This document shows positions 16,556 to 25,210 of a stretch of 64,000 nt of DNA, piece after piece. The translations under genes and the position numbers were made by a program. The stretch is from DATNBU01 sp964476185 (GTDB lineage Bacteria; Desulfobacterota; Binatia; UBA1149; CAITLU01), in contig CAYYZO010000006.1 in assembly GCA_964476185.1 (NCBI GenBank), forward strand, positions 23,777 through 87,776. The letters are read 5' to 3'. A model generated the notes under the pieces. The model was not told where the DNA came from. It worked only from the letters and a program-made list of their open reading frames with translations, and did not search any database. How positions within the stretch are numbered: position 1 is the first letter of the stretch; each line of letters starts with the position of its first letter.

Positions 16556-17053
16556 TCAGTAATAGATGACCTGGGAGGTCTGCCTGGCGGCGATCCTGCC
16601 CGTGGCCTTGTTGGTGTACGTGGTGACCATCGTGACGAGCAGCATCCTGCCGCCGAGGGCGGGGCTCGGCGCGACCTTGAGGTCGACGAGCTTCTGCACC
16701 GCGACGAGCGTGTCGCCGGCGCAGATGTCGTCGAAGGTCTCGGTCTCGGTGCCGCCGTCGAGCAGTCCCTTGAGGCCGTGGTTCACGTTCGGAATGCCTT
16801 CGGTCGGGCCGCTGAACGTGTCGCTGCAGCGTCCGGGCAGGAACACGGCCGTCCCGAGGTAGGTGGGCGGCGCGGGGAGACTCCGGTAGCCGGCCTGCCG
16901 GGCCGCCTCGACGTCGAAGTAGACGGGGTCGGTGTATCCGACCCCGCGCGCGAACATCCGCACGCTGGTGGTCGTGACCTCGAAGTCCCAGGGCGGCGAT
17001 TCCTTGCCGATCTGGGCCTTCATGTCGTCGGTGAGATCGATGGTTTCGGCCAC
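16556..17053 (-). CDS. MaoC-like dehydratase N-terminal (FAS1-like) domain protein, subunit A-like
   Basis: This 165-residue protein is the MaoC N-terminal-type hotdog (FAS1-like dehydratase): FEVTTTSVRMFARGVGYTDP early, APPTYLGTAVFLPG in the middle and a late DICAGDTLVAVQ. Such domains usually lack the catalytic Asp-His pair and form a structural or substrate-binding half with a partner hotdog, here the gene immediately downstream. The GTG at 17053 is chosen because GGAGCA precedes it at good distance; the next start, an ATG about 13 codons in, would delete part of the first strand. It is transcribed away from a thiolase gene, with 389 bp between them. Confidence 0.85.
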   Translation of the reverse strand: MAETIDLTDDMKAQIGKESPPWDFEVTTTSVRMFARGVGYTDPVYFDVEAARQAGYRSLPAPPTYLGTAVFLPGRCSDTFSGPTEGIPNVNHGLKGLLDGGTETETFDDICAGDTLVAVQKLVDLKVAPSPALGGRMLLVTMVTTYTNKATGRIAARQTSQVIYY

Positions 17054-17442
17054 GGGGTGCTCCTCGGCGGGGCCGTCGCGCGTTCGGTCGGATGGGGGGC
17101 GGTCGAAAACGGACGGCGGGTTTCGGCAGTCGCGATTCAAGCAGCCCGCCTGGGGTAGAGCAACGCAGCGAAGGTGCCGAAAACGCTGGACGGGCGCGCG
17201 GGGTAGGGCCGACGGGGGCGGGCGTGGGGTCGACGCCCGACCGAGGGCGCGGTCGCCGGTTGGGCGTAGCGCGTCCGGCGCGGCGAGCGGAGTGCTCCTG
17301 GCCGGACCGGGGCGCCGCCGGATCGGTCGTGGCTCGCTTTCGGCGCGGCGTTCGGTTAACTGCAAGGTCGTGCACCGCGGCGGGCGGGCGCCAAATCCAG
17401 CAGTCCGGCCCGACCGGCCGGCCGATCGAACAGGAGAGCAGC
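17054..17442. other. 389-bp divergent intergenic region
   Basis: This spacer separates the MaoC pair (minus) from the thiolase gene (plus) and must hold promoters for both. I see no coding potential with good codon structure. A 6-bp inverted repeat GGGCGT/ACGCCC with a 7-nt spacer sits at 17220-17238, and an isolated GGTTAAC at about 17354-17360 is the least GC-rich point. No match to the KstR-type motif is present. Confidence 0.5.
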
Positions 17443-18633
17443 ATGGGCAGGAAAGTATTCGTCGTCGGTGTCGGCATGACCAAGTTCGAGAAGCCCGGAG
17501 CGAAGGCCTGGGACTACCCGGACATGGCGAAGGAGGCCGGCACGCGCGCGCTCGAGGACGCCGGGGTGTCGTTCGACAAGATCGAGCAGATCGCGGTCGG
17601 TTACTGCTACGGCGACTCGACCGCCGGACAGCGCGCCGTCTACGAGCTCGGGATCACCGGCGTGCCGATCTACAACGTGAACAACAACTGCTCGACCGGT
17701 TCGACGGCGCTCTTCATGGCCAAGCAGTTCATCGAGGGCGGCCTCGCCGACTGCACCCTCGCGCTCGGCTTCGAGAAGATGGAGAAAGGCTCCCTCGGGA
17801 TGAAGTTCCAGGACCGCACGAACCCGATGGACAAGCACTTCGGCGAGATGGTCGCGCTGCGCGGCTTCGCGAGCGCCCCGGGCGCGCCGCAGTTCTTCGG
17901 CAACGCCGGCATCGAGCACATGGAGAAGTACGGGACGACGGCCGAGTCGTTCGCGCGCATCGGCCAGAAGAACCACAAGCACTCGGTCAACAACCCGTAC
18001 TCGCAGTTCCGCGACGAGTACTCGCTCGAGGACATCCTGAACGCGCCGACCGTCTACGGGCCGCTGACGAAGCTGCAGTGCTGCCCGACCTCCGACGGCG
18101 CGGGCGCCGCGATCCTCGCCAGCGAGGACTTCGTGAAGAAGCACGGCCTCGAGAAGACCGCGGTCGAGATCGTCGGCATGGCGATGGCCACGGACTTCCC
18201 GTCCACGTTCGAGGAGCACTCGTGCATCAAGCTCGTCGGCGCGGACATGACGCGCAAGGCGGCCGAGAAGGTCTACGAGCAGTCCGGCCTCGGACCCGAC
18301 GACGTGCAGGTCGTCGAACTGCACGACTGCTTCTCGTGCAACGAGCTGATCACCTACGAGGGCCTGAAGCTGTGCCCGGAGGGCAAGGGCGGGGAGCTGA
18401 TCGATTCCGGCGCCGTCACCTACGGCGGCAAGTGGGTCGTGAACCCGTCCGGCGGCCTGATCTCGAAGGGCCACCCGCTCGGCGCCACGGGCCTCGCGCA
18501 GTGCGCGGAGCTGAACTGGCAGCTGCGCGGCCAGGCCGACAAGCGCCAGGTCGAAGGCGCGCGGGTGGGGTTGCAGCACAACCTCGGTCTCGGCGGCGCG
18601 GCCGTCGTGACGATGTACCGTCGCGAGGCTTGA
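17443..18633 (+). CDS. SCP2-type thiolase / lipid-transfer protein
   Basis: This 396-residue protein is a thiolase-fold enzyme of the SCP-x/Ltp type. The nucleophile is Cys83 in NVNNNCSTGSTAL, HDCFSCNE lies near 298, and GGLISKGHPLGATG (about 344) provides the catalytic histidine. It has no fused SCP2 carrier domain. Enzymes of this group cleave or condense bulky or branched acyl-CoA, including the aldol-type Ltp2 enzymes of steroid side-chain degradation. ATG 17443 follows CAGGAGAGC, a good binding site. With the divergent MaoC pair and the downstream enoyl-CoA hydratase it forms most of a beta-oxidation set. The exact reaction is inferred. Confidence 0.9.
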   Translation: MGRKVFVVGVGMTKFEKPGAKAWDYPDMAKEAGTRALEDAGVSFDKIEQIAVGYCYGDSTAGQRAVYELGITGVPIYNVNNNCSTGSTALFMAKQFIEGGLADCTLALGFEKMEKGSLGMKFQDRTNPMDKHFGEMVALRGFASAPGAPQFFGNAGIEHMEKYGTTAESFARIGQKNHKHSVNNPYSQFRDEYSLEDILNAPTVYGPLTKLQCCPTSDGAGAAILASEDFVKKHGLEKTAVEIVGMAMATDFPSTFEEHSCIKLVGADMTRKAAEKVYEQSGLGPDDVQVVELHDCFSCNELITYEGLKLCPEGKGGELIDSGAVTYGGKWVVNPSGGLISKGHPLGATGLAQCAELNWQLRGQADKRQVEGARVGLQHNLGLGGAAVVTMYRREA

Positions 18634-18852
18634 AGCGGCGCTGCTCGACGCCGGCGCCGGTCGTCCCTCGGGTCGGCCGGCTGCCGGCGGCGCCGCGACC
18701 TGGACAGGGCGGTTCGGGGCGTTCGGGCAACCGTTGCGACATTTCACCATCGACTTCACGGCGGAGCCGCCGATCGCAAGGAGGCGCTCCTTCATTCGCC
18801 GGCACGGGCGCGCATCCGCGCCGGGCTACCGCGACGGGAGAACGAGGGACCC

Positions 18853-19539
18853 ATGGCCGATCTCGACCTGAGCCGCGACGGGGACGTGTTCGTCCTTCGC
18901 ATGAAGAGCGGTGAGAACCGCTTCAACCCCGATTTCATCGCCGCGATGAACACCGCGCTCGACGAGGTGGAGGCGGCGCGCGGCGCGGCCGCGCTCGTCA
19001 CGACCGGCGACGGCAAGTTCTACTCGAACGGCCTCGACCTCGACTGGCTCTCCCAGCAGGAGCACGCGGTCGCGATGAAGTTCCTCGCGACCGTCCTGCA
19101 GTTGTTCGCGCGCGTCGTCGCGTTCCCGATGGCGACCGCCGCGGCGTGCAACGGCCACGTCTTCGCCGGAGGAGCGATGCTCGCGCTCGCGCACGACTGG
19201 CGCGTCATGCGCCGCGACCGCGGCTTCTTCTGCCTGCCGGAACTGGACCTCGGCATGCCGCTGCCGATCGGCATGCGCACGCTGATCAAGGAACGCATGA
19301 GTCCGGCGGCCTTTCGCGACACCGTGCTGACGGCAGGACGCTTCGGGGCCGACGACTGCGTGCGCCTCGGCTTCGTCGATCAGGCGGCCGACGAGGCCGA
19401 CGTGCTTTCCGCCGCGATCGAGCGCGTGCGGCCGCATGCCGGCAAGAGCCGCGACGCGTACCGCGCGCTGAAGCGCGGCATGTATGCGGAGATGATCGAG
19501 GACCTCACGGGACCGCGCGCGGTCGCGATTCCGCAATAA
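18853..19539 (+). CDS. enoyl-CoA hydratase/isomerase family protein
   Basis: This 228-residue crotonase-fold protein has the oxyanion-hole segments FYSNGLDLDWL (about 56-66) and GHVFAGGAMLALAHDWRVM, followed by FFCLPELDLGMPL, where the Glu matches the isomerase/hydratase acid position. The pattern is nearest to short Delta3,Delta2-enoyl-CoA isomerase-like crotonases. CGAGGGACC precedes the ATG. It sits 219 bp downstream of the thiolase and ends before a perfect 17-bp terminator hairpin. It likely processes an unsaturated acyl-CoA in the same pathway as the MaoC pair and thiolase. Isomerase versus hydratase cannot be decided here. Confidence 0.9.
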   Translation: MADLDLSRDGDVFVLRMKSGENRFNPDFIAAMNTALDEVEAARGAAALVTTGDGKFYSNGLDLDWLSQQEHAVAMKFLATVLQLFARVVAFPMATAAACNGHVFAGGAMLALAHDWRVMRRDRGFFCLPELDLGMPLPIGMRTLIKERMSPAAFRDTVLTAGRFGADDCVRLGFVDQAADEADVLSAAIERVRPHAGKSRDAYRALKRGMYAEMIEDLTGPRAVAIPQ

Positions 19540-19575
19540 CCAAACCAGGCGGCCGGCAGCGGCGCAGCGGCGCTG

Positions 19576-19614
19576 GGCGAAGCCCCGGCGCGGTTCACGC
19601 GCCGGGGCTTCGCC
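19576..19614. terminator. perfect 17-bp hairpin, bidirectional terminator
   Basis: Arms at 19576-19592 and 19598-19614 are perfectly complementary over 17 bp with a 5-nt loop GTTCA. It lies between the enoyl-CoA hydratase stop (19539) and the convergent stop of the Cys-rich secreted protein (19635), so it can end transcripts from both sides. There is no T run. Confidence 0.85.
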
Positions 19615-19634
19615 GTTCGCGGCGACGATTCGGG

Positions 19635-22043
19635 CTACGGGCAGCCGCCCACGCCTGGCGTGTACGCCACCATCGGGTCCCCGGCGCATCGCAGGCTCAG
19701 CGTGGTCTGCTGGACCTGGCGGACCAGCCCCGGGAGGCCGGCCACCGCGTTGATGCCCAGGTTCGAGGTAGGCGGAACGCAATGGCTGCCGGCGAGTAGC
19801 GGCGCGGTGGCGCTGGACGCTCCCGTAGCGACGACAGGGTCGAGGAAGCACGCGCGTCGCTCGACGATGGTGCAGTCGCCGGCATCGATGCCGACCGTGG
19901 CGGGGGTGCAGTCGTCGTTCGTCGAGCACGCGAGAATCCCGCGGCCGTCAGCTCTTGTGACGCCGTCGCAGAAACGGTCGTCGGGCCCGGTCGTGCACTG
20001 GCCCTCGCCGCCGCCGAGATCCGTACAGAGAAGGTCCTCGCAGTCGTTGGGAAGCGGATCGACGCCGAAGCCTCTGCTGCTGCAGGTGGCGGGCTCGCAG
20101 GAACCGAGATTCGCGTCCTGGCAGTCCGCGTCCACGCTGCACGGCAGGGACAGCAAGCCCGTGCAGCGATGCAAGGCCGGGTGGCAGGTGCCGACGTCGA
20201 CGGTAGCGCAGTCGGCGTTCTCGTCGCATTGATGGAGGGGGGCCGCGGCGCAGCCGCCTCGCAGCGCGGCGCAGTCGGTGTCACCGGCGCAAGCGACCGA
20301 GGGGTCGGAACTGCAGAGCAGGCACGGACAGTCCAGGCCGGCTCCGGTTCCGGGACAGGACAGGCCGGAGGCGTGCGAACTCGCCCCCGTCTTCTGCGAC
20401 AGGTTCAGCTTCAGCCCGGATCCGCTGACGTTGAGGCCGGCGGACGGCAGGCAGTCGAGGCTGTACCCGCTTCCGCCTCCACCTCCGGCAAAGGCGGGCA
20501 GCGAGGCATTCGCGCCCAGGACATCGCAGGACAGGCCGTTGGACTGGCCGCCCACGCATGTCCCGCCGCGAAGTCCGTCGCCCGCGACCGGGTCGAGGTC
20601 GCAGGAGCCGCCGGGGCAGTCGAAGTCGCGCTGGCACGTGGCGGCGGGATTGTTCGAGCAGGTTCCGCCGCAGGTCGGACAGGGCGCTACCGTGGTCGAG
20701 CCGAGGTAGATCCTCGAACTCAGGCTTGCCTCGAGCACGACGTCTCCGGTGTCCACGTCGATCGAACCGTCGGGGTGCTCCGTGATCCGGTCGACGACGC
20801 AAAGGGGAGTGCCTCCGAAGCTGAGCGGCGCCGGCGGGCCGGCGTAACACTGGCAGGCGCCGCTGCCCGGGCAGTCGTCCGAGTGCGGAGCGAACGGGTC
20901 GTCGCAGACGATCCGCGGATCGTCGATGCAGCGGCAGTTGCCGGGGGCCGGGTCGAGCGCGACGATGTCGCACGAACCGCACGTCGGCCCGGCCGGTCCT
21001 TCGCAATACAGCCTCAACCCGAGGCGAACGCCGTCGTTGGAGTCGGATTCGTGGCCGAGTCCGGTCCAGCCGAGGTCCACGTCGGTGACAGAGGTGCAGT
21101 GGCCCAGCGTCTGGTCGCAGGTGCGTGGGGCGGCGCAGTCGCCGTTGTCCGAGCACGGCACCTTCGTGTCGCGGGAGAGCAGGACCAACTCTGCGCTCCC
21201 GGGGCAAGCCGGATCGCCGACCGGGATCGTGGTCGGCGTCGGCAGCTGGAGCAGCTCTTCGACGAAGACCTTGCCGCCGTCGTCCAGTGTCGACACTACG
21301 CAACTCGCCAGCAGGGAAGGATCGGTCGCTCCGCCGCAAGAGTCGAGGTCACCGTCGGGCAGGACCTCCGCGCACGGACCGTTCAGGATGCTCTCTTCGA
21401 CCTTGGCGCTCGCCTCGCTGAGAAGAGCCGGATACTCGGCGTCCGTGCATTCCGTCACGGTCACGGCGCCGGCCTTCTCGGCGTCGGACTGGCACTTCGA
21501 GACGCTCCTGAGGATCGCGTCGAAGAAGCGCGAGCTGCTCTTGGTGACCGAGCGGTGGCACTTTCTCGAAGGGGTCGCGAGTGGCACGGCGGGATCTCCG
21601 TACGCGGCGTCCGCCAGTTCCTCGATGCGCGACCGGTTCAGGCATACGAGGCATTCTGCCACCTCGTCGAATCCGGTCAGCGCGGGGACGGTTACGTCGC
21701 ATGGCGCCGGACACTGCTGGAACAGGACCGTCGATGGGAGGATCCCCTCGCATCGGGCCGTGACGTTCTGCACGAACTTCGCTTCGGCCTGCGGGAGCTT
21801 GTCCTTCAAGTCGGCGGTCGCGGGGGAGTTGCAGTCGAGCGCGCCGGCGCCGGTGTTGCGGTAGTGGTGGCAGTCGGCGATGGCGCGCATCGTCGCCTTG
21901 GCGAGTTTCGCTCCAGCCTTGGCCACGGTCGACCGGCAACGAAGCTGCTCGGGACTGAACTGGCCGAAGGCGGTTCCGGGGGATCCGGGCAGGATCGTCG
22001 TGAGGACGATCATGGTAGTGAACAACAAGGCGGAACGACGCAT
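19635..22043 (-). CDS. large secreted Cys-rich protein
   Basis: This 802-residue exported protein has a clear signal peptide (RRSALLFTTMIVLTTILPG, cleavage near AFG). Residues 30-280 are helical with widely spaced Cys pairs (CRSTVAKAGAKLAKAT, CHRSVTKSSSRFFDAI). From about 290 on it resembles the 538-residue protein at 4951-6567: VDLGWTGLGHESDSNDG, a PGNCRC segment, many CxxDxDC knots, IDAGDCTIVERRACFLDP, and the same terminal YTPGVGGCP. AAAGGAGC gives a strong ribosome binding site before ATG 22043. No enzyme motif is visible. I infer an extracellular, disulfide-rich structural, adhesive or ligand-binding protein. The shared C-terminus could be a sorting or maturation determinant. Confidence 0.8.
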   Translation of the reverse strand: MRRSALLFTTMIVLTTILPGSPGTAFGQFSPEQLRCRSTVAKAGAKLAKATMRAIADCHHYRNTGAGALDCNSPATADLKDKLPQAEAKFVQNVTARCEGILPSTVLFQQCPAPCDVTVPALTGFDEVAECLVCLNRSRIEELADAAYGDPAVPLATPSRKCHRSVTKSSSRFFDAILRSVSKCQSDAEKAGAVTVTECTDAEYPALLSEASAKVEESILNGPCAEVLPDGDLDSCGGATDPSLLASCVVSTLDDGGKVFVEELLQLPTPTTIPVGDPACPGSAELVLLSRDTKVPCSDNGDCAAPRTCDQTLGHCTSVTDVDLGWTGLGHESDSNDGVRLGLRLYCEGPAGPTCGSCDIVALDPAPGNCRCIDDPRIVCDDPFAPHSDDCPGSGACQCYAGPPAPLSFGGTPLCVVDRITEHPDGSIDVDTGDVVLEASLSSRIYLGSTTVAPCPTCGGTCSNNPAATCQRDFDCPGGSCDLDPVAGDGLRGGTCVGGQSNGLSCDVLGANASLPAFAGGGGGSGYSLDCLPSAGLNVSGSGLKLNLSQKTGASSHASGLSCPGTGAGLDCPCLLCSSDPSVACAGDTDCAALRGGCAAAPLHQCDENADCATVDVGTCHPALHRCTGLLSLPCSVDADCQDANLGSCEPATCSSRGFGVDPLPNDCEDLLCTDLGGGEGQCTTGPDDRFCDGVTRADGRGILACSTNDDCTPATVGIDAGDCTIVERRACFLDPVVATGASSATAPLLAGSHCVPPTSNLGINAVAGLPGLVRQVQQTTLSLRCAGDPMVAYTPGVGGCP

Positions 22044-22128
22044 GGGCTGCTCCTTTTCACGGCGGTTTCAGGGCGGTTGCCGGACGAACCGACCACGCGA
22101 GCCCCCGTTGCCTCGCGAGAGTGCTCCC

Positions 22129-22190
22129 CCTGTAGCGCTGCGGTCGTCGCAATGACAAGGCATTTCCCGCACTTCCGTGAAAATATTCAC
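22129..22190 (-). promoter_or_regulatory. possible promoter and AT-rich palindrome for the Cys-rich protein
   Basis: On the minus strand TTGTCA (22158-22153) and TACAGG (22134-22129) are spaced by 18 bp, about 90 bp upstream of the start codon. Just upstream, GTGAAAATATTCAC (22177-22190) is an inverted repeat with 5-bp arms and is strikingly AT-rich for this sequence. The pair could be a promoter with an activator site; the -10 match is weak. Confidence 0.35.
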
Positions 22191-22256
22191 TCGATGCAGG
22201 AATGAACGTTCCGTCGTCGTTCGCGATTCGTCCCGCGTTGGCAGCGGCCTGCGCGG

Positions 22257-23192
22257 TCAGCGCTGATGGACGAGGGCGAGTCCGGGCACCGGGCTGCGAG
22301 CGTGCAGCACGTAGTCGACCGCGATGCTGCCGATGTAGAGGTCACGCAGGTCCGCGCCTCCCCAGCTGACGTTGGTCGGGTGGTTCAGCACCGCGCCGTC
22401 GGGATCCTCGAGGATCGTGACGACTTCTCCGTCCGGACGGATCGCGACGACCTTGTTCGCCGTGACGAGCGTGACCCACAGGTTGCCGTCGGCATCGAAG
22501 CCGCAGCCGTCGGTCAGCCCGAGCGTGCGCAGCACTTCGACCGGAGGAAGGCCCTCCGCGAGCGCCCCTTCGGGAATGCGCGCGCCGAGCAGGGGGCCGT
22601 ACGGTTGGGCGGGTCCGACCGAGCCGTCCTGGTGGATGGCATAGCGCAGGACGTTACAGCCGGTGGTCTGGCAGACGTAGACGTGCGACTCGTCGGCGTC
22701 GAGTGCGATGCCGTTGGCGAACTGGATCCCCTTGGCGACGATCCGCGCGGAGCCGTCCGGCGCGACCCGGTACAGGAACCCGTCGCTGCGACCGTCGAGC
22801 GCGGCTTCCCACGGCTCGGCATCCGTCGAGTTCGTGCACCAGATGTTGCCGCGGCTGTCGACGATCGGGTAGTTCGAGTGCCGGAGCCGGACGCCGTCGA
22901 CCTCGGCGACGACGGTCGTCACTTCGCCGGTCGCCGGGTCGAGCCGCTGCAACGGCCCGTCGAAGAAGTTCGCGATCAGGATCGTGCCGTCGGTGTCCAT
23001 GTTGATCCCGTTCGGCGCCCCGCCGGCGCTGCCGACGCGTCGCAGGCTGCCGTCGGGCAGGATCTCGGCGCAGGCGCTCAGCTGGTCGGACGCCCAGACG
23101 CGACCGTCGCGCGAGACGACGACGTCTTCCGGCCGCGCGAGTCCGAGGCCGATCTTGCGGACCGAGGAAAGGGGAATGGGCTGCAGTCGCAT
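22257..23192 (-). CDS. SMP-30/gluconolactonase family protein
   Basis: This 311-residue beta-propeller protein follows the SMP-30/gluconolactonase/LRE pattern: LARPEDVVVSRDGRVWASD near the start, APNGINMDTDGTILIANF, QFANGIALDADESHVYVCQT and GCGFDADGNLWVTL. Conserved Glu, Asn and Asp residues at these strand ends normally bind Ca2+ or Zn2+ for lactone hydrolysis. I chose ATG 23192 since GAGGTGA lies just upstream; in-frame ATGs at 23216 and 23306 extend it without similarity. It has no signal peptide from this start. It faces a carboxymuconolactone-decarboxylase-like gene. Hydrolysis of a lactone from ring catabolism is plausible but not proven. Confidence 0.87.
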   Translation of the reverse strand: MRLQPIPLSSVRKIGLGLARPEDVVVSRDGRVWASDQLSACAEILPDGSLRRVGSAGGAPNGINMDTDGTILIANFFDGPLQRLDPATGEVTTVVAEVDGVRLRHSNYPIVDSRGNIWCTNSTDAEPWEAALDGRSDGFLYRVAPDGSARIVAKGIQFANGIALDADESHVYVCQTTGCNVLRYAIHQDGSVGPAQPYGPLLGARIPEGALAEGLPPVEVLRTLGLTDGCGFDADGNLWVTLVTANKVVAIRPDGEVVTILEDPDGAVLNHPTNVSWGGADLRDLYIGSIAVDYVLHARSPVPGLALVHQR

Positions 23193-23380
23193 CGGGTCAC
23201 CTCGCTGGAGGGCCATTGTTGCAGATGGCCCGGCTCTACGGGAAAAGGCGGCGTGTCGCCGTTCGATCACGAAGGCATTGCCGGGGACAGCGCCCCCCGG
23301 GACCAAACGAGCCGTTTCGGACGGCGGCGACGGTCCCCGGGCCGGCCCGCGCGTCCGGCCGCGCGCCGAGGAACTCCACG

Positions 23381-23743
23381 ATGAAGGACGAGGACGCCAC
23401 GACGAGGCCGCCGAAAACCTACGATGCGTTCGTGCGCGAGTTTCCGCACCTCGGCGAAGCCTGGGAGTCCATGCGCAAGGCGGAGGAAGAGGGGCCGTTC
23501 GATGCGCGTGAGCTTCGCCTTCTCAAGCTGGCCGTAGCGATCGGCAGCGGGAAGGAAGGGCCGGTCCATTCGGCCGTGCGCAAGGCACGGTCGGCCGGCT
23601 GCACCGACGGGGAGATCCGGCACGTGGTCGCGCTCGCGGCCAGCACCATCGGGCTTCCGCCGGCGGTGGCGGCCTATTCGTGGGTCGTCGAGGAACTCGG
23701 CAAACCCGCCGCGCGTGCTGGGAAAGGCACGCGCGAAGCTTGA
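23381..23743 (+). CDS. carboxymuconolactone decarboxylase family protein
   Basis: This 120-residue helical protein has the CMD core: ELRLLKLAVAIGSGKEGPVHSAVRKA then AGCTDGEIRHVVALAASTIGLPPAVAAY. The CxxC pair of AhpD peroxidases is absent (the position reads GPVHS with a single later Cys), so the protein resembles decarboxylase or unclassified members rather than the peroxiredoxin reductant AhpD. The start ATG at 23381 is the first in-frame ATG before the conserved region; GAGGAACT precedes it. It is divergent from the SMP-30-like gene, and both could act on lactone intermediates. Function not fixed. Confidence 0.8.
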   Translation: MKDEDATTRPPKTYDAFVREFPHLGEAWESMRKAEEEGPFDARELRLLKLAVAIGSGKEGPVHSAVRKARSAGCTDGEIRHVVALAASTIGLPPAVAAYSWVVEELGKPAARAGKGTREA

Positions 23744-23876
23744 CGGTCGGCGGTGCGCCGCGTACAACCGCCGCTCGCCATGTTCACCGCCCTTACGAAC
23801 TTCGCAGTCTCGCCCAAGCGCATGCCCTGGCATGTCGCCACGGCGTTGCGGTTCGTTTGAAGCGCTGAGCTCCAGG

Positions 23877-23919
23877 AACCGCAACCCTTCGCCGAAGCCG
23901 GCTGAAGGTCGAAGCGGTT
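23877..23919 (+). promoter_or_regulatory. imperfect stem-loop in the MFS gene leader
   Basis: AACCGC (23877-23882) pairs with GCGGTT (23914-23919), and inside it CCTTC (23886-23890) pairs with GAAGG (23904-23908), leaving a 13-nt loop. The structure lies 54 bp upstream of the MFS start codon in a 230-bp spacer. It may be a leader regulatory structure or a terminator of the preceding gene; no known riboswitch motif is visible. Confidence 0.3.
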
Positions 23920-23973
23920 CTGCTCCTCCCCCCGCTTTCTCTCTTCGGTCCGGCTCCGGCGCGGAGAGAGACC

Positions 23974-25182
23974 ATGCGACCGATGACCACCGCAGCCGCG
24001 GCCCCGATTCCCCTGACCACGGGCGACGCCCGCGTTCGCCTGTGGACGCCTGCGTTCGTGCGCCTGCTCGTCGCCGGCAGCGCGTACGGCTTCGCGTTCT
24101 CGAGCTTCCACTTGATGCCGAAGTTCCTGGCGACCGAGTTCGCCGCGTCTCCGTCCGCGATCGGCTGGGCGGCGGGCGTGTTCGGGATCGCGTCGGTGCT
24201 CGCGAGCGTCGTCGTCGGCGCGTGGATCGATCGCGTGTCGCGCCGCCGCATGTTCGCCGCGTCGGCGTTCCTGCTCGCCGCGACTGCGATCGGCTTTGCC
24301 TTCGTCGACCGCATGGGGCCGTTCGTCCTCGCGCTGCGGGCGCTGCAGGGCATCGCCTTCACGATGCAGATGGCGTCGTTCTCGACGCTCGTGGCGGAAC
24401 TCGCCCCCGCGTCGCGCCTCGGGGAGGCCGTCGGCCTGGCCGGCAGCAGCATGCTGATCATGAACGCGGTGGCCCCGGCCGTCGACGAACCGCTGGCGCG
24501 CGCCGCCGGCTGGTCGTCGGCGTTCGTGCTGGCCGCGGTGGGCGCCTTCGCCTCGGCGGTCCTCGTTCTCGAGAACGGTGCGAGTCGTCGCGAACTGCGC
24601 AGCGGGGGAGGGTCCCTCGCTGCCGTGCTGCGACGCCCGGCGACCCGCGTGTATTGCGCCGTCACGCTGCTGACGGCGATCGCGTTCGCGACGATGTTCA
24701 CGTTCCTGCAGCCCGCGGCGCTCGAGGCGGGCTATCGCGACGTCGGGTCGTTCTTCGTGTCCTACGCGGTGGCGGCCTGCGCGGTGCGGCTGCTGGCGGG
24801 CTGGCTTCCGGATCGCTACGGCCGGCGGCGTGTCGCCACCGGCGCCCTCGTTCCGTACGCCCTGGTCGTCGCGTACGTGGCGGCCTGCGGCCCGACATCG
24901 CTCGTCGCGATCGGAGCCGTGTTCGGTCTCGCGCACGGCGTGCTGTTCCCGGCGCTGAACGCGCTCGCGATCGAGACGACGCTGGTGGCGGAGCGCGGAC
25001 GACTGCTGACGGTGTTCGCGGGCACCTTCAACCTCGGCGCGTGGGGCGGCGCGGCCGCGCTCGGGCCGGTGGTGGAAGCGTTCGGATACTCGTCCGTGTT
25101 CGGGATCGGGGCCGCGTCCGCAGCGGGAGCGCTCTTCGTGATCGCCCGCAGTCGCGGGTTCCGTTTGCCGGATCCGGAGTGA
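23974..25182 (+). CDS. MFS transporter
   Basis: This 402-residue protein has twelve hydrophobic segments in the major facilitator pattern. The loop 2-3 signature region reads GAWIDRVSRRRMF (about 83-95) and its repeat in the second half reads GWLPDRYGRRRVATG. An acidic residue is retained in helix 4-5 (LVAELAPASRLGEAVG). It most resembles drug-efflux or small-solute exporters, but no substrate can be read from the sequence. GGAGAGAG precedes the ATG. It stands alone, with a leader stem-loop and a deacetylase operon convergent downstream. Confidence 0.92.
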   Translation: MRPMTTAAAAPIPLTTGDARVRLWTPAFVRLLVAGSAYGFAFSSFHLMPKFLATEFAASPSAIGWAAGVFGIASVLASVVVGAWIDRVSRRRMFAASAFLLAATAIGFAFVDRMGPFVLALRALQGIAFTMQMASFSTLVAELAPASRLGEAVGLAGSSMLIMNAVAPAVDEPLARAAGWSSAFVLAAVGAFASAVLVLENGASRRELRSGGGSLAAVLRRPATRVYCAVTLLTAIAFATMFTFLQPAALEAGYRDVGSFFVSYAVAACAVRLLAGWLPDRYGRRRVATGALVPYALVVAYVAACGPTSLVAIGAVFGLAHGVLFPALNALAIETTLVAERGRLLTVFAGTFNLGAWGGAAALGPVVEAFGYSSVFGIGAASAAGALFVIARSRGFRLPDPE

Positions 25183-25210
25183 CGGGGAGCGCGGCCGGGC
25201 TCAGCCGGGC

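Noticed and set aside
17054..17442. Upstream extension of the thiolase frame to 17092
   Set aside because: The extra 117 codons are Gly/Arg low complexity, and ATG 17443 has a strong ribosome binding site.
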